From Phaseolus vulgaris (taxonomy: Eukaryota > Streptophyta > Magnoliopsida > Fabales > Fabaceae), in NCBI RefSeq assembly GCF_000499845.2, contig NC_023756.2, forward strand, positions 45,585,947-45,649,946: a DNA stretch of 64,000 bases, read 5' to 3'. This document shows, in pieces, positions 44,536-55,683 of the stretch. How positions within the stretch are numbered: the stretch's first letter is position 1; each line of letters begins with the position of its first letter. Under the pieces are notes generated by a model. That model saw only the letters and a list, made by a program, of their open reading frames with translations, was not told where the DNA came from and searched no databases. Made by a program: the position numbers and the translations under genes.

Positions 44536-45107
44536 TTAACCAGGAGGACGAGGACCTGAAGGTGAATTACGCTCAGGTGTAGGAGGTGGACTTGGCATCA
44601 CTCCCAATTTTCTCATTTTCAGATCTGCAAATTAACATCAAATGACGTTATTAACCGTTAATAAGCTTCTAAATTCAACAAAATGTACTTTTACTTTACG
44701 TGCTAAACACTTACAAGGACGTCATCTATCAGACATTAACGACAGTGATCGTGATCTTCTTACAATTTTAAACACATGCTACAATCAAAATCTTGAACCA
44801 CAGGAAAATAAATGCTTATGATGTTGAATCACTACTAGCTTTTCATTTTCTGTTCTCTTTTTTGGATTCTTTAGTTTTTTGGAACTCCATGTCCATTGTG
44901 ATTGAGCATTACAAAGTTTGAATCTGCTAAAAAAAGATGAACATGCATGCATGGTGGAAGTGATCGTGATTACATTCTTCTATGCATTTTCATGATTCAC
45001 CACGAAGACTAACCTGAACCAAAACTCAACTGCAAAAGCAAAAGAAAGGCTATGATTAACAGAAGAAAACGTGGAGAGATTGATGAGAGACTGAAGCAGT
45101 TAGCCAT
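44536..45107 (-). CDS. Array copy 11: secreted Pro-rich small peptide precursor (60 aa)
   Basis: Exon 1 is 45014-45107 and exon 2 is 44536-44624, with a 389-bp phase-1 GT-AG intron. Exon 1 encodes MANCFSLSSISPRF plus a hydrophobic core ending LSFGS and resembles copy 1 (CTGAAGC before GTTAGCCATGGTGAAAC). Exon 2 encodes D-L-K-M-R-K-L-G-V-M-P, SPPPTPERNSPSGPRPPG and is near-identical to copy 9. The gene looks like a mosaic. The intron element is shortened to CATGCATGCATGGTGGAAG, lacking the ACAGATACG part. Joined frame 183 bp. Confidence 0.77.
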
Positions 45108-45155
45108 GGTGAAACTTGACAGTGTGAGTCATGCTTCAGAATCAGAAATCAAGCA

Positions 45156-45187
45156 AAATTTATAATGACGTGAGAAGAAAACCCTAA
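45156..45187 (-). promoter_or_regulatory. Core promoter of copy 11: TATA box and telo-box
   Basis: TATAAATTT on minus lies at about 45156-45164 and AAACCCTAA at 45179-45187. Confidence 0.6.
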
Positions 45188-45189
45188 CT

Positions 45190-46685
45190 TTTTTTCTTCG
45201 CTTTCATACCACATTAATTGAAAAGTGTAACAGGGTATAACTCCAACAATTTTTGCAAGAAACGACGGACATTGATTAAGAAAAATTAAATCAGGTCTAT
45301 TAATATTACTTTGACTAGTCAATAATTATTATTTTTTATTCGCAAAGTCAATAATAAAATGATTTAATTGCATAGTTGTAACTTTAAAATATATGAATAA
45401 GTAGTTTATGATTCCAACAATAGTTTGCAGAACTCGAAGAAGGTTTATGTGCGTTGAATGTTGAAACCCAAACAAATTATAATATACCACTTCTTATTCA
45501 TAGTCATGAGAGCAAAATTTTGCTAATAAAAAAATATTTTTAAAGAGGTTTTCCAAGTTTTCAGATTCAATTTGATGAAAAAATAGTATTTTCAGTCCGA
45601 GCTATGTATTATGTAAATAATTTTATAATTGAAATTTATAACGAATAAATATTTTAATCCATAAATTATATTATAATTAGTTTTGTAATCAATTATTTGT
45701 TGAATGAATAAATTATATTTTAAATTTATAATGAATAATATATATTGTGATAAAAGGTTATTTTATTTATTGACAATTTTTATAAAAACAATATGGATTA
45801 CCCGATCGATATTTATTTATTGTTTTTTAAACTATGTCAAATTACTAATAATGTATTTTTCTTATTGTTTGAAAATTTCCATATTGACCAATCAAATTTT
45901 TACTGTGTACGAGATAATTTAGTCAGAGAATACAAAAATATTAAAAAAATTACTATTTTTTTTGAAAAAAATTACTTTAAAATCTAATTAAGTTGAATAA
46001 ATTCTCCTAATAAATAAAATAGTTATCTTTCATTTTATTTATTTAGACCTCATAATTTAATAAAAAAAAATACGAGAATTTAATTTTATAATTTAGTCAT
46101 GAGACTGTGATATTTTAATGGATTTAACATGTTATATGTAATATTTTTTTAATTTTAGTTCCTACAATTTAGTTTTAGGGACTAGTCCCAATAATTTAGT
46201 TTAAACATAAGTATTAAAGAATTTTAAACAATTTAAAATATGTATTCCTACCAACTAAAATAATTTAGTCTCTCAGATTTTAAATATTTTAAAAATTTAA
46301 AAATAATGCAAATTTTTTCCAAAAATTTAAATATTATTTTTCATAATCAACCATTACCAATCTATAATAACAACATTTTGTATAGAGATATTCATGTATT
46401 GTTTGTGATGAAAATTTTCAAAATTAATTATAAAAGTATCTTCACTTTGCAGTCGTGTATATTATCTATTTTTAATATAAAGTTAACTTAAGAAATATTC
46501 AAAATTATTTATCTTTTTTATCAGCAAAATTCATGAATAGTGCTTATGATCTACAAAACTACAAATATTAAAATAAATGCAATGATATTTTTATAAATAA
46601 ATTTAAATTCATTTAACCGATGTAAAAAAAAATATAGGTTAAAATTCGATTTATAAAAAAACACTAAATACTTGTTAGATTCCGT
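45190..46685. other. Upstream region of copy 11, AT-rich, no gene
   Basis: Positions 45190-45520 are block U. Positions 45540-45760 match 40380-40600. Positions 45830-46050 match 43480-43660. The rest, to 46685, is AT-rich. The small frames at 45704-45987 and 46306-46491 are low-complexity noise. Confidence 0.4.
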
Positions 46686-46689
46686 TGTT

Positions 46690-46915
46690 CTAAGTTTCTG
46701 TTGTTCTTTTTGTCCCTTATTGTAGGTGCAAAGAGATTGTATTGCGTTTGGTTTTGAGTCTATTTGGGTTTGTACGGGTTAGATTTGATTTTGTACGGGT
46801 TAGTTTTGATTTTATACGTGTTAGTTTTTGAAATTGTCTCATTTTTTTAGGTATGTATAAGGATTGAACCACCCTTAAATGGTTCATGTTATTCGATCAT
46901 TATTGCTCGTAAAAT
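46690..46915 (+). mobile_element. LINE 3' end with GTACGGGTTAG-type repeats
   Basis: Three copies around TTTGTACGGGTTAG or TTTATACGTGTTAG, then GGATTGAACCACCCTTAAAT. It matches 17870-18120 and the inverse of 32400-32620. Confidence 0.6.
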
Positions 46916-47269
46916 AAACTTGTTAGATCCAGTGAAGATTGGGTGGGTGTGGTTTTTTCGGTGTTTCTTCTTACACTCCATTTAAGTTGGTTATGGATTC
47001 CATTAATATTTAAAAAGATGATTTTATTTTTTTTAAATGATTTTTTTTATTATATTTTTCTGGAATCTTCCTAAGTATCTCTTTCCAAAATTTATAAGTA
47101 TAGTCCCAGAAATGTTTTCTGAAATTTTTAAACTATTTTCTAAAAATATTTCTGGAATATCTATAATACATTCTAGAATATGTTTTCTCAAATAAATTTT
47201 TTGGAATATATTCTGAAAAAAACTATATGGAATAAGACTAAATTAGATGGATACTTTCGTCATTTTACC
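46916..47269. other. Unassigned AT-rich spacer
   Basis: Repeated CTGGAAT / CTGAAAT-like short motifs (47060-47220). No gene. Confidence 0.3.
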
Positions 47270-47760
47270 TATTTAATGAAATGTAGGAAGAAACACCATG
47301 ATTTCTGGACTTTGGATTGTTACTCATTGCACTTCCATATCTTCTTCTCTCACTTCCATAAAAATTTTGTATTTCAAAAAATATATTTATATAATATTTT
47401 AGATGGATTATGTAATTTGAAAATTATTTTTCAAATTTATAATTAGCTTCCGGATTATATAATTTGGAAGTTTTTTTTTAAGATGCATGATTAGTTTTCA
47501 GATTACATAATTCGGAAGTCTTTTCTAATATGAGATTAACTTCTGGATTATGTAATCCGAAAGTCTTTTTCAAATACGTATCCGGATTACATAATCCGAA
47601 AGCTACTCTCAAATTCAAACTTTTGGTTTATATAATCCGAAATACCATTCTAGATTATGTAACCCATAATATAGAAGTGGCATAAGAAGAATAAAAAAGT
47701 ATTTTCAAATTTTGTATGGGTGTCAGAAAGAACATATGGAGGTGTAGGAAGAAACAATAT
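47270..47760. mobile_element. Worn Mutator-like MITE with GGATTATGTAATCC motifs
   Basis: The right end has GGGTGTCAGAAAGAACATATGG then AGGTGTAGGAAGAAAC. The interior has six or more GGATTAYRTAATCC-type units (47403-47665). The frame at 47180-47446 is spurious. Confidence 0.5.
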
Positions 47761-47898
47761 GGTTTTCCTTGTCCAAATTGGTCTTCTTGTACCTGTTATA
47801 GTGCTTAGTCCATTACCATGCCTAAACCCCCATTGTTTGATTCCTTTTTCATAAAAAATATTATTATATTTTGATCATTAACAAATATTAATTATCAA

Positions 47899-48095
47899 TT
47901 ATCCTAATATTGTGTGATAGATTACTCTATGCTCAAAACATATAAAGAAAACACATGACAAGACCAAAAAAAAAGTCTTATGGGAGTATGAGAATTTAAG
48001 CATTTTTAATGTACTATTATATTTAAGCAAAATTATCTTAACTACAGTAAATCCAGTCTTAGGAATAGTGTAAACCAATTTTCTCTTCATCAGAT
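47899..48095 (-). pseudogene. Array relic 12: exon 2-like remnant
   Basis: After an intact TTTGCAG acceptor the frame reads D-L-M-K-R-K-L-V-Y-T-I-P, alignable to D-L-K-M-R-K-L-G-V-M-P, and then loses all Pro richness. A promoter remnant lies 0.6 kb upstream (48700-48735), but no signal exon lies between. A dead member at the edge of the array. Confidence 0.5.
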
Positions 48096-48699
48096 CTGCA
48101 AATTAAACTCATAAAATGTTACTCTTTTTTTTATTTGTGAAAGATGTTAGTTTAAGACATATATGTTTCTAGATGATGGAAGAATGTTCACTTTTAGAAA
48201 TTAAGATACCAAATGGGCAAATGGATTTCTTAATTTTAGATAAATCTAAATGTATTAAATGTGAAGTACAAGGATACCCCTACCAACTACATAGAAGAAT
48301 ATGAAGTACATTTTAAGATAAACTTTTCAACATTAACATAAAACCAATGAAAATATCAACTATAAGAAATAATTAGACTTTTTATATAAGAAAAAAAAAT
48401 TAAATCTAACTTAATCTAGATTTAAAAGATCAAATTCATACCTTCTCATGTCGAGAATAAGAATTTACGTGCAATACAATATATTTATGGATAGTACGAT
48501 AGTTGATTGTTTGATAAAACTAACAAATTCTTATTAAGATAAGTTTTTAAATGAATCTGATACACTTTAAACCTAACTTAATCTCATAAAACCGATTTAT
48601 AAAATAAATTTTATACGTCATAATAAAAAATATAAAATCTTCTATCATAAGAACATCACATGGTATGGTAGAACTTATACAGCTGAAACCAAATTAATT
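48096..48699. other. Gap where exon 1 of relic 12 is expected
   Basis: No signal-peptide exon. It holds TRIM-like text at about 48545-48615 (CTTAATCTCATAAAACCGAT). AGCTGAAACC (48680) is the remnant of the conserved 5' UTR. Confidence 0.4.
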
Positions 48700-48735
48700 A
48701 TAAACCAGTAATGCTTCATTGAAATTTATAATGCC
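48700..48735 (-). promoter_or_regulatory. Promoter remnant of relic 12
   Basis: AGTAATGCTTCATTG followed by AAATTTATAATG (48722-48733) matches the conserved family string ATGCTTCAG...AAATTTATAATG, including TATAAATTT on minus. Confidence 0.5.
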
Positions 48736-49199
48736 AAGAAAACAATGGAATGAATCTTATTTTGGTTTGAGCTTTGAATAATGAAAACTTTTCCACAGAA
48801 AATGATGGCAATTATATTAATGAGGTGAGGTAGCATGATCTAAAGCCCAATGACAGTGACAACCAAATATTTGGAGCTTTTATTTTCAGTGTTTTTTTTT
48901 TGGTCTAGTGGATATTTTTTTAATTCGGCTCAAGGTGGTTTTCGTAATAAATAATTAAGGACGGTACCATTCTCTAATATTTTTTTTATTTAAATATATT
49001 CTATTCCCATCATTTTTTTAATGTTTAATTTTGGTCCCTATAAAAAATTATAATACATTTACTCTTTTAAATTTTAAAGATTATATCTTTTGGTTGGCAT
49101 AAAAATATATTTTCATGATAACAATGTTAACATTGAGGTGTAAAAATGGTTCAAGGTATCATATACTTCAATAATTTTTTTAAAAACCAATGATAATAT
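48736..49199. other. AT-rich spacer beyond the array
   Basis: No gene or repeat recognised. Confidence 0.3.
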
Positions 49200-49800
49200 T
49201 ATTTTAATAATTTTTATATAATTTAATTATAAATTTACTTTTTATTATATTATTTATTTCTAAAAGTATCAAATCAAAATTGTCTACGACTATAAGGATG
49301 TCAGAATATATAATTTTCTTTTTCATGGTTTTTAAGTCATAAAATATCTTTCTATTCCAATCCTTAAGCTCTTTTTTAAGGGCTTGGTCCTCCACTGATT
49401 TCCAAGTAACACTTTAAAAGGCTTTAGGCCCAATCCACACAAAAAATCCTTAATAAAAATGCACAATAATCAGAAATTGTTGTATCCAATGCATAACTCT
49501 TACTATTAAGTCTTTTCCATCTACTTAGATTACATAAATATTTTATCTATTCATTTTTATTGGCTCTAAACCATACAAATTTTCTACCTATTAAAGGTTC
49601 TAACAAACCAACTTTATTTATAAATTCATTAACTCATTCTATTTTTTTTCTTATTATTACCTTATAATGTTTGTCTTTCTTTTATCCTTCATACAACAAT
49701 CTACAAGTCTCCTCCCAAATAGCTTTTCTTTCAATAAATATACAAGAATAAATATACAAGATGCATACATTTACCATAAGGAAATTATTTCATTAACACC
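49200..49800 (-). mobile_element. LINE ORF2 endonuclease relic
   Basis: On minus, with stops: NEFINKVGLLEPLIGRKF, then SYALDTTISDYCAF and ALKKELKDWNRKIFYDLKT. These match residues about 165-310 of the long LINE ORF2 (FIEKMELFD, SDHCAL, LKKRINTWNKEVFGSL). Confidence 0.65.
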
Positions 49801-52800
49801 ATTAGTAAAAATAACATATATTTGACAAACACTTATATTAATATAATAATATTTTGAATTAAAAAATAAAATAAAAATGAATAAAATATTAATTTATTAA
49901 GATATGAAAGTTATATGACGCTTTTATTCCTAGTTAAATTTTGTTCCTAATATTCTCTAATTTTGTTTCCTGGTGACACAAAAATTCAAATATTAGGAAA
50001 TCCTTTATGAAATCCTTTATGTTCATACTTAATATCTCTGACCACCACTTTCCCTTCCCTAGGGATTAAATAAGTTTTATAAATATATTTTTTATTAATA
50101 ATAATTTTTAAGATGGTAGATACTAATTTTTCATCATTTCATTTAAATACAAGAGCAAAATCACAATTTTAACAAATTTATTAATTTTTTTTCATCTATC
50201 ATATTCAATTAAATTACTCACAAACTTTCCATTCATTTCGCTTTCATAATGTTCCTTTCATGGCACCACCGACATTATTATTAACCTTATCTTCATTGCA
50301 ATGTGCCTAGTCTTGTGATGTTTCTTTGCTAGGTCTTTCTTCTTCTTTTTAACTTAGCATACCCTCTATTTGATCAAGAAACTAATTAACATTTTGATGT
50401 ATGAAACTATTTAAGGAATTCATTTATATATAAGTTTGTTTCTCTCTTTATCTTGCTTGAGAAAGACTTGTCACTTGTTTTAAACATGAGAATGGGGTCA
50501 ATATGATTACCTACTTTATGAAATGCCATTAAATATGCATGATCTAATCACAAGCTGTTGTTGAACCCAAATTAAATGAATACTTAGGTTTAAAAAAACT
50601 CCACTATGAGGGTGATGTGTTGTGTGAACATCTTTTGATATGGAAATATGTGTATATTTCTCTCTTATTTTTTTATTTATTTAAAGGTATTGAAATATTT
50701 TTTTTACTTTTTATTTTAGTTCTTTTGTTTCATTTTATTTAATTTTTTTACTATAATTTTGTCATTATTATTCAATTGTTCGGCTTATCCATTAAATTTA
50801 TTTTAATCTTTAGAATATCTACCTTTTTTCTCTTTTACTCAATTTTGTTTGAATAATATCGCATCGAAACATAAATTTTAATTTTTGAACTCAATTTTTT
50901 TTACTATACATATTTGATAATCTTTTGTTTCTATTTTAAATACTTATATTCATTGTTTATTCTTTGTTAAGTAAAAATGTTTGAGTATCTATTTGGCATG
51001 TTCAATTCATTTATTAGATAATCTATACAAAATTTATATTCTCTTTTATCTTTGCTTTTTAGTTCTATTTTATTTAAAAAACCATTTTAGAATACAATTT
51101 CTCATTTTTTTTCTTATTAATTCAAGTCATTTAATATTTATCATGTTTCCTAAAATTCTTAAAATACTTTATTTTCATATTTATATAATTATAATTTATT
51201 TCTTAAATTTTGATTAAAAAAAAACATAATTGAATGTAAATTTATAGTTTAGAAAATAATAAAAAATGTGTAGTGGGAGCCACTTTCATTATTGTTATCT
51301 AGGGTTAGGAAAGAGAAGAAGTCAAAGAAGTTGTAAGAGGTGAGAGGAGAAGTGAATCTACTTATAACATTAATTCTATATGTTTGATGTGAGAATTTAT
51401 ACATGGAGGGGCCCTTTCATGCACATAACAATCCATTTTATCCAAAGGTAGCAAGGACAAGGGGTAGGTGGAAGTTGCATGCTTTTATTTTTCACTTTTT
51501 CCCTTCCCCTAACATACACAATTTATTCAAGAAAAATTATATATTAAAAACCTAGGAAGTTTTATACAACGTGTGTGATGTGATAATTTTAAAATATTAC
51601 ATATATTTTTTAGTTTTTTATTATAACATGAAATTAGTTTTTGTTTTTTTCCAAATTTTAGATTATTGATATGTTTATAGTCTAAAAATAATTAAAATGA
51701 GACATTTTATACGTGGAATTAGTTTAATTTGAATTTCAACTTCATCATCCCATTATACAATCAAAACAACAAAAACTTTTAAAAACTTTAAAATGACTAA
51801 TAATCTTTGAAAAAAATTAACAAACATTTCCATATCAGAAAGAATTGAGAACTCTAATAGTTTAAACTTTAAAGCACAGAATAAAAACAAAAACATATTT
51901 AATCATTTTAAAATATATATATAATAAAAAATAAATTTATAATTAAAAGATGTGAAAAAATATTAAAATAATAATATAAAAAATAAATTGTTTCAAAATT
52001 TATAAATGCTAATTTTGTTAATAATTTTTTTATTTACATTTCCTTAAATAACTATTGCTTAAAATATATATTTTGTAAATAACTATTTTATCATATAATT
52101 ATTTTTCTAAATTATTATATTCTATATAATTATTTTTCTAACTAAATTATTTTTCAAACTAATTTTATTAAATAATTATTTTTTAAAAACTCAAATTTTT
52201 CAATTTTCCATTCTTCATTTTTAAATAAAAAAAATTAAAATAAAACTGAATTTTGAATTGCTACGATAAACCACATTATTTAAATAATTATTTGACATAA
52301 TATATTATTTAAATAAATATTTGATATAATTATTAAAAAGATAAATAATTTAAAAGTGTTGATTTACTTAAAAATTTCTTACTTACATCTTTCTCCCAAT
52401 TGCAAACAAATTAGTTAGATGTCATCTCCCTTTTTCCGAATTAGGATGAACAAGTTGCTATCTTCTATTCAATTGTGTCTCACACACTTCAAGAAAGAAA
52501 AAGACAAACAAAGTCGACCGTTGTATATATATAGGTCCTCCTTTTATTTATTTTATTTAAAATAATGTTTTTATTTAATGCAATAATACTACAAAATCTC
52601 TTTCTAGTCTCACTCTCTATTTTTCATTTTTTTTCTTTTATTTTCATCTCACAAACTTTAATTGAAAATATCTTTTAAAACATATTTCTTAAAAAACATT
52701 TATCTTATTCCATGTTTTTGTTTGACTTACTTTATGTGATCATTGATGTGTGATTCTGCATGTCCATATTGTATGTTGATGGAAGTTGCCAATTAAAATT

Positions 52801-53459
52801 GTGAGTCAAATCTCAGTATTATTTATGAATAAAAAAAAGACTGACTAAGAAATATTCATATGGCAAAGACTTTTTCTTCTAATAAGGGACAAAAGGTGAT
52901 AACATAGAATAATGTGTGCATTTGTTTGTGAAACTAATGCATAATTGAATATCATTCCAATCATTCAAATTACACACTATTTTACAGTTGAAATAGTTTG
53001 ATAAAATAAGTTATAATAATATGTTACGTGGATAGGCTCATCAAGTCTTTGGTCCCTCGTGAGAAGGTATTCCCACCAACTGCTAAAGCCAAAACTAAAA
53101 TACAAATCCTTAGCTTTCCGTTGATCCTCTATTTCTATTTCTTTAATTTCATCAAAGAAAGCTTAATTGGATTTTTTTAAGGAGTTATTTTGGTCATTGG
53201 TGAAAGATTTAATAAAACATGGTTTAACTTTCATGATGATTTCAGTCGAGATGTTTTAACACGGTTTAAATCGGCAATCAAATGCGGGAGAAAGTAAAAA
53301 CAACATCACATCTTTTTTTACCTGTTGGTAATTTGTCTGGTTTAATTAAAATGCTATTAATAAGTGGGTTTGACATCGATGGTTCATCATGAATCAAAAA
53401 AACACTTTACATAATTCATGATGACTAAAGAAAGTGAAACTATCAATAAAATTTGGTAA
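49801..53459. other. Gene-poor AT-rich region
   Basis: Long AT-rich, low-complexity DNA on both strands. I see no supported gene, RNA or clear mobile element. The 78-aa frame at 50981-51217 is low-complexity hydrophobic noise. Spliced genes with short exons cannot be fully excluded. Confidence 0.35.
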
Positions 53460-54132
53460 CATCAACATGATCGCCGGTCGATGAAGTGGCAATCTCCATG
53501 CGTGCGTAGTCGGTGGTCGCTAAAGTTGTGCATCATCGCCGTATCCGAAGAACAGAAGATCAGATAACTGGAAATTGCCGAGGTAGACACATCGCCGGGT
53601 TCTCCAGAAAGCTTATTTGAAGCTGTTGGAGTTTTAGGTGAGTAAGTCCAGATGTGTTGGTTCGATAAAGAGGTATGTTAAACCTCATCATGAGCAATGA
53701 GATGAAGGGAACAACTCGCCCGTTGATGAGGGGATTTCCCGAGTGGATCCTCATCGAGAGCGGGGTTTCCTTAGGTCAAAGCATACATGGCGAGTAGCAT
53801 TGGCGGCAGGCGATTTTGCAGAGGTTGTGTTCCTCGTGGAACTTAGTGTTCACCAGAGTAAGCTACATGGCGAGTTATTCCCTGCACGAGTAATTTGTCG
53901 TGTGGCAAGGTGAATGTAGGTGGCCTCGGTTCTGGGTGTTTTTGGTAAAGTTGAATGTTGCTTTGAGGTAACTTGTTGGTTATATTTTTGGGTATGATTG
54001 TTCTGCTCCAACCATAAAGGAGAGTTTCTTTTGTGAATGATATAGGAAGTCCACTTGTGGTTACTGTATATGGGTTGGGATACCCCTGAAGTATCCTTTT
54101 AATTTTATTTATTCATTGCTGATAAAAAAAAA
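53460..54132 (+). mobile_element. Probable deleted LINE: GC-richer body plus 3' tail
   Basis: Positions 53940-54132 are a clear LINE 3' end (GGGTTGGGATACCCCTGAAG and TTCATTGCTGATAAAAAAAA). Positions 53460-53940 form a GC-richer block with no long frame, possibly ORF1 or 5' UTR of the same internally deleted copy. I cannot assign its protein. Confidence 0.5.
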
Positions 54133-54555
54133 ATCAATAAAATTTGATTTTGCATATAAATAATAATTGTAATATTCTATGTTATCACTTAAATTTTGTT
54201 TAAATTTTTTAATCCAGTATATTACACCGATTAAACCATATAATATTTGAAGGTACCATGTTAACGTACATAAAGAAAAGTTTTAAACAAATTTAACTCA
54301 TAGAATAGTATATTACATTAGTTAAATATTTATAAAAATGTGATCGTGTTTTTCTTTAACCTAATCTTATTTTTGGGGCCTAGAATGTGGTTGTAGTTAC
54401 CCATTTATCTACTAGTGAGTATTTTACCCTTGAATAATATGTTTACATCTTAATTGATTTTGTGACAATGTTTTATTATCTTCTTTCTTTCAGGTTGCTA
54501 CTTTGAAGTTCAATATTTTCAACTATATATAACATGGTTAGGTAATAGTACTATA
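54133..54555. other. Unassigned spacer
   Basis: AT-rich. No gene seen. Confidence 0.3.
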
Positions 54556-54790
54556 AATTATGCTTGCGTTCGGTCGCTACTTTATGCTTGAATCTGGTAC
54601 CTACTTTATGATCATAAGTCACCGTTGACACCAATTTCAGTTTAGGTGTAGTTAGCCTATGACATTTATTTTTTATATTTTTTCTATCATTTTCTATTAT
54701 TGTTTCCAAATATTTAAACGTAGAAACTTGTAATGTGATATATTTTTCTCTCTCTTTTGACTTCCAAATTTCATTTTTTTTATGTTTCTT
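54556..54790 (-). mobile_element. Possible RTE-type non-LTR reverse transcriptase remnant
   Basis: The frame reads VSTFKYLETIIENDRKN and later KLVSTVTYDHKV. This resembles the conserved FKYLGSIIQ-type region just after the catalytic core of plant RTE elements. Short and isolated. Confidence 0.4.
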
Positions 54791-55683
54791 CCTAATAAAA
54801 TTTAATGCATACACGATACGATACGATACGTTAATAATCATGTACTAAATTATAATTAGAATCACAATTATAAACCAGTATTTTAATTTGTAATTGTTCA
54901 GAAGCAACATTTTTTAACATAATAATATACCACACACATATACAATAAACACAAAATATATATATATAAATATATTCAACCACTAAGCCAATTATTTTAG
55001 TTTTTTTTATTTTCTCTCTATCCACTTGTAGCTCAAAGCTGAGTCATTGTAGCTTCTAACTTCAGATTAGCATTTTTTTATGCCAAAACGAACGCTTCTA
55101 CTTTATTGAGCAGTGACCATGTCTACACACAAGTTCATGTACGTAAATGCTTCAAGAGTCAAACAAAATTTATCCGATTAAATTAATATTATCAAATAAA
55201 ATTACAATTCTGAAAAAAATGCAAAAGGATTAATTGATCCACAAGGAGAATTTATTACTAACGATCAATTTTTTTTATACACGATGGCTGGAATGTTCTT
55301 ATAGTCTTATAGCATGTTGCACTCCAAGAAGTAGTCTTACTTATGCCCTGCCCAAAACACAAAAATTAAATTAAAACACAACATAAACTTTAATTTAACT
55401 TCGTATATAACCCATTCCGATAAGAAAATAGAGAAAGAAAACATATCAGAGGAAAGATATACGAACTGAGATCTTGTTAATAAGAAATCAACTTCGAAAT
55501 TTTACAGGAATAAAAAACAAACATGAATAGACCAAACAAATACTTAGTGCACATGTCTCGCAGGATTAAAGAGAGGACATCACAAACATTGTACTAAATA
55601 CAAATATCTTATTGAACCATGTGGTTGCATGATGCTAATTTGGTAGCAGATTGTTACAGTATGAAGAAATGTTGTGTGGTGGA
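54791..55683. other. Spacer and 3' flank of the HIPP gene
   Basis: Includes CGATACGATACGATACG (54814-54830). No further gene. The last part is expected to hold the HIPP 3' UTR. Confidence 0.35.

Noticed and set aside
54814..54830. CGATACGATACGATACG as a telomere- or centromere-type satellite
   Set aside because: Only about three units of five bases. A simple microsatellite.
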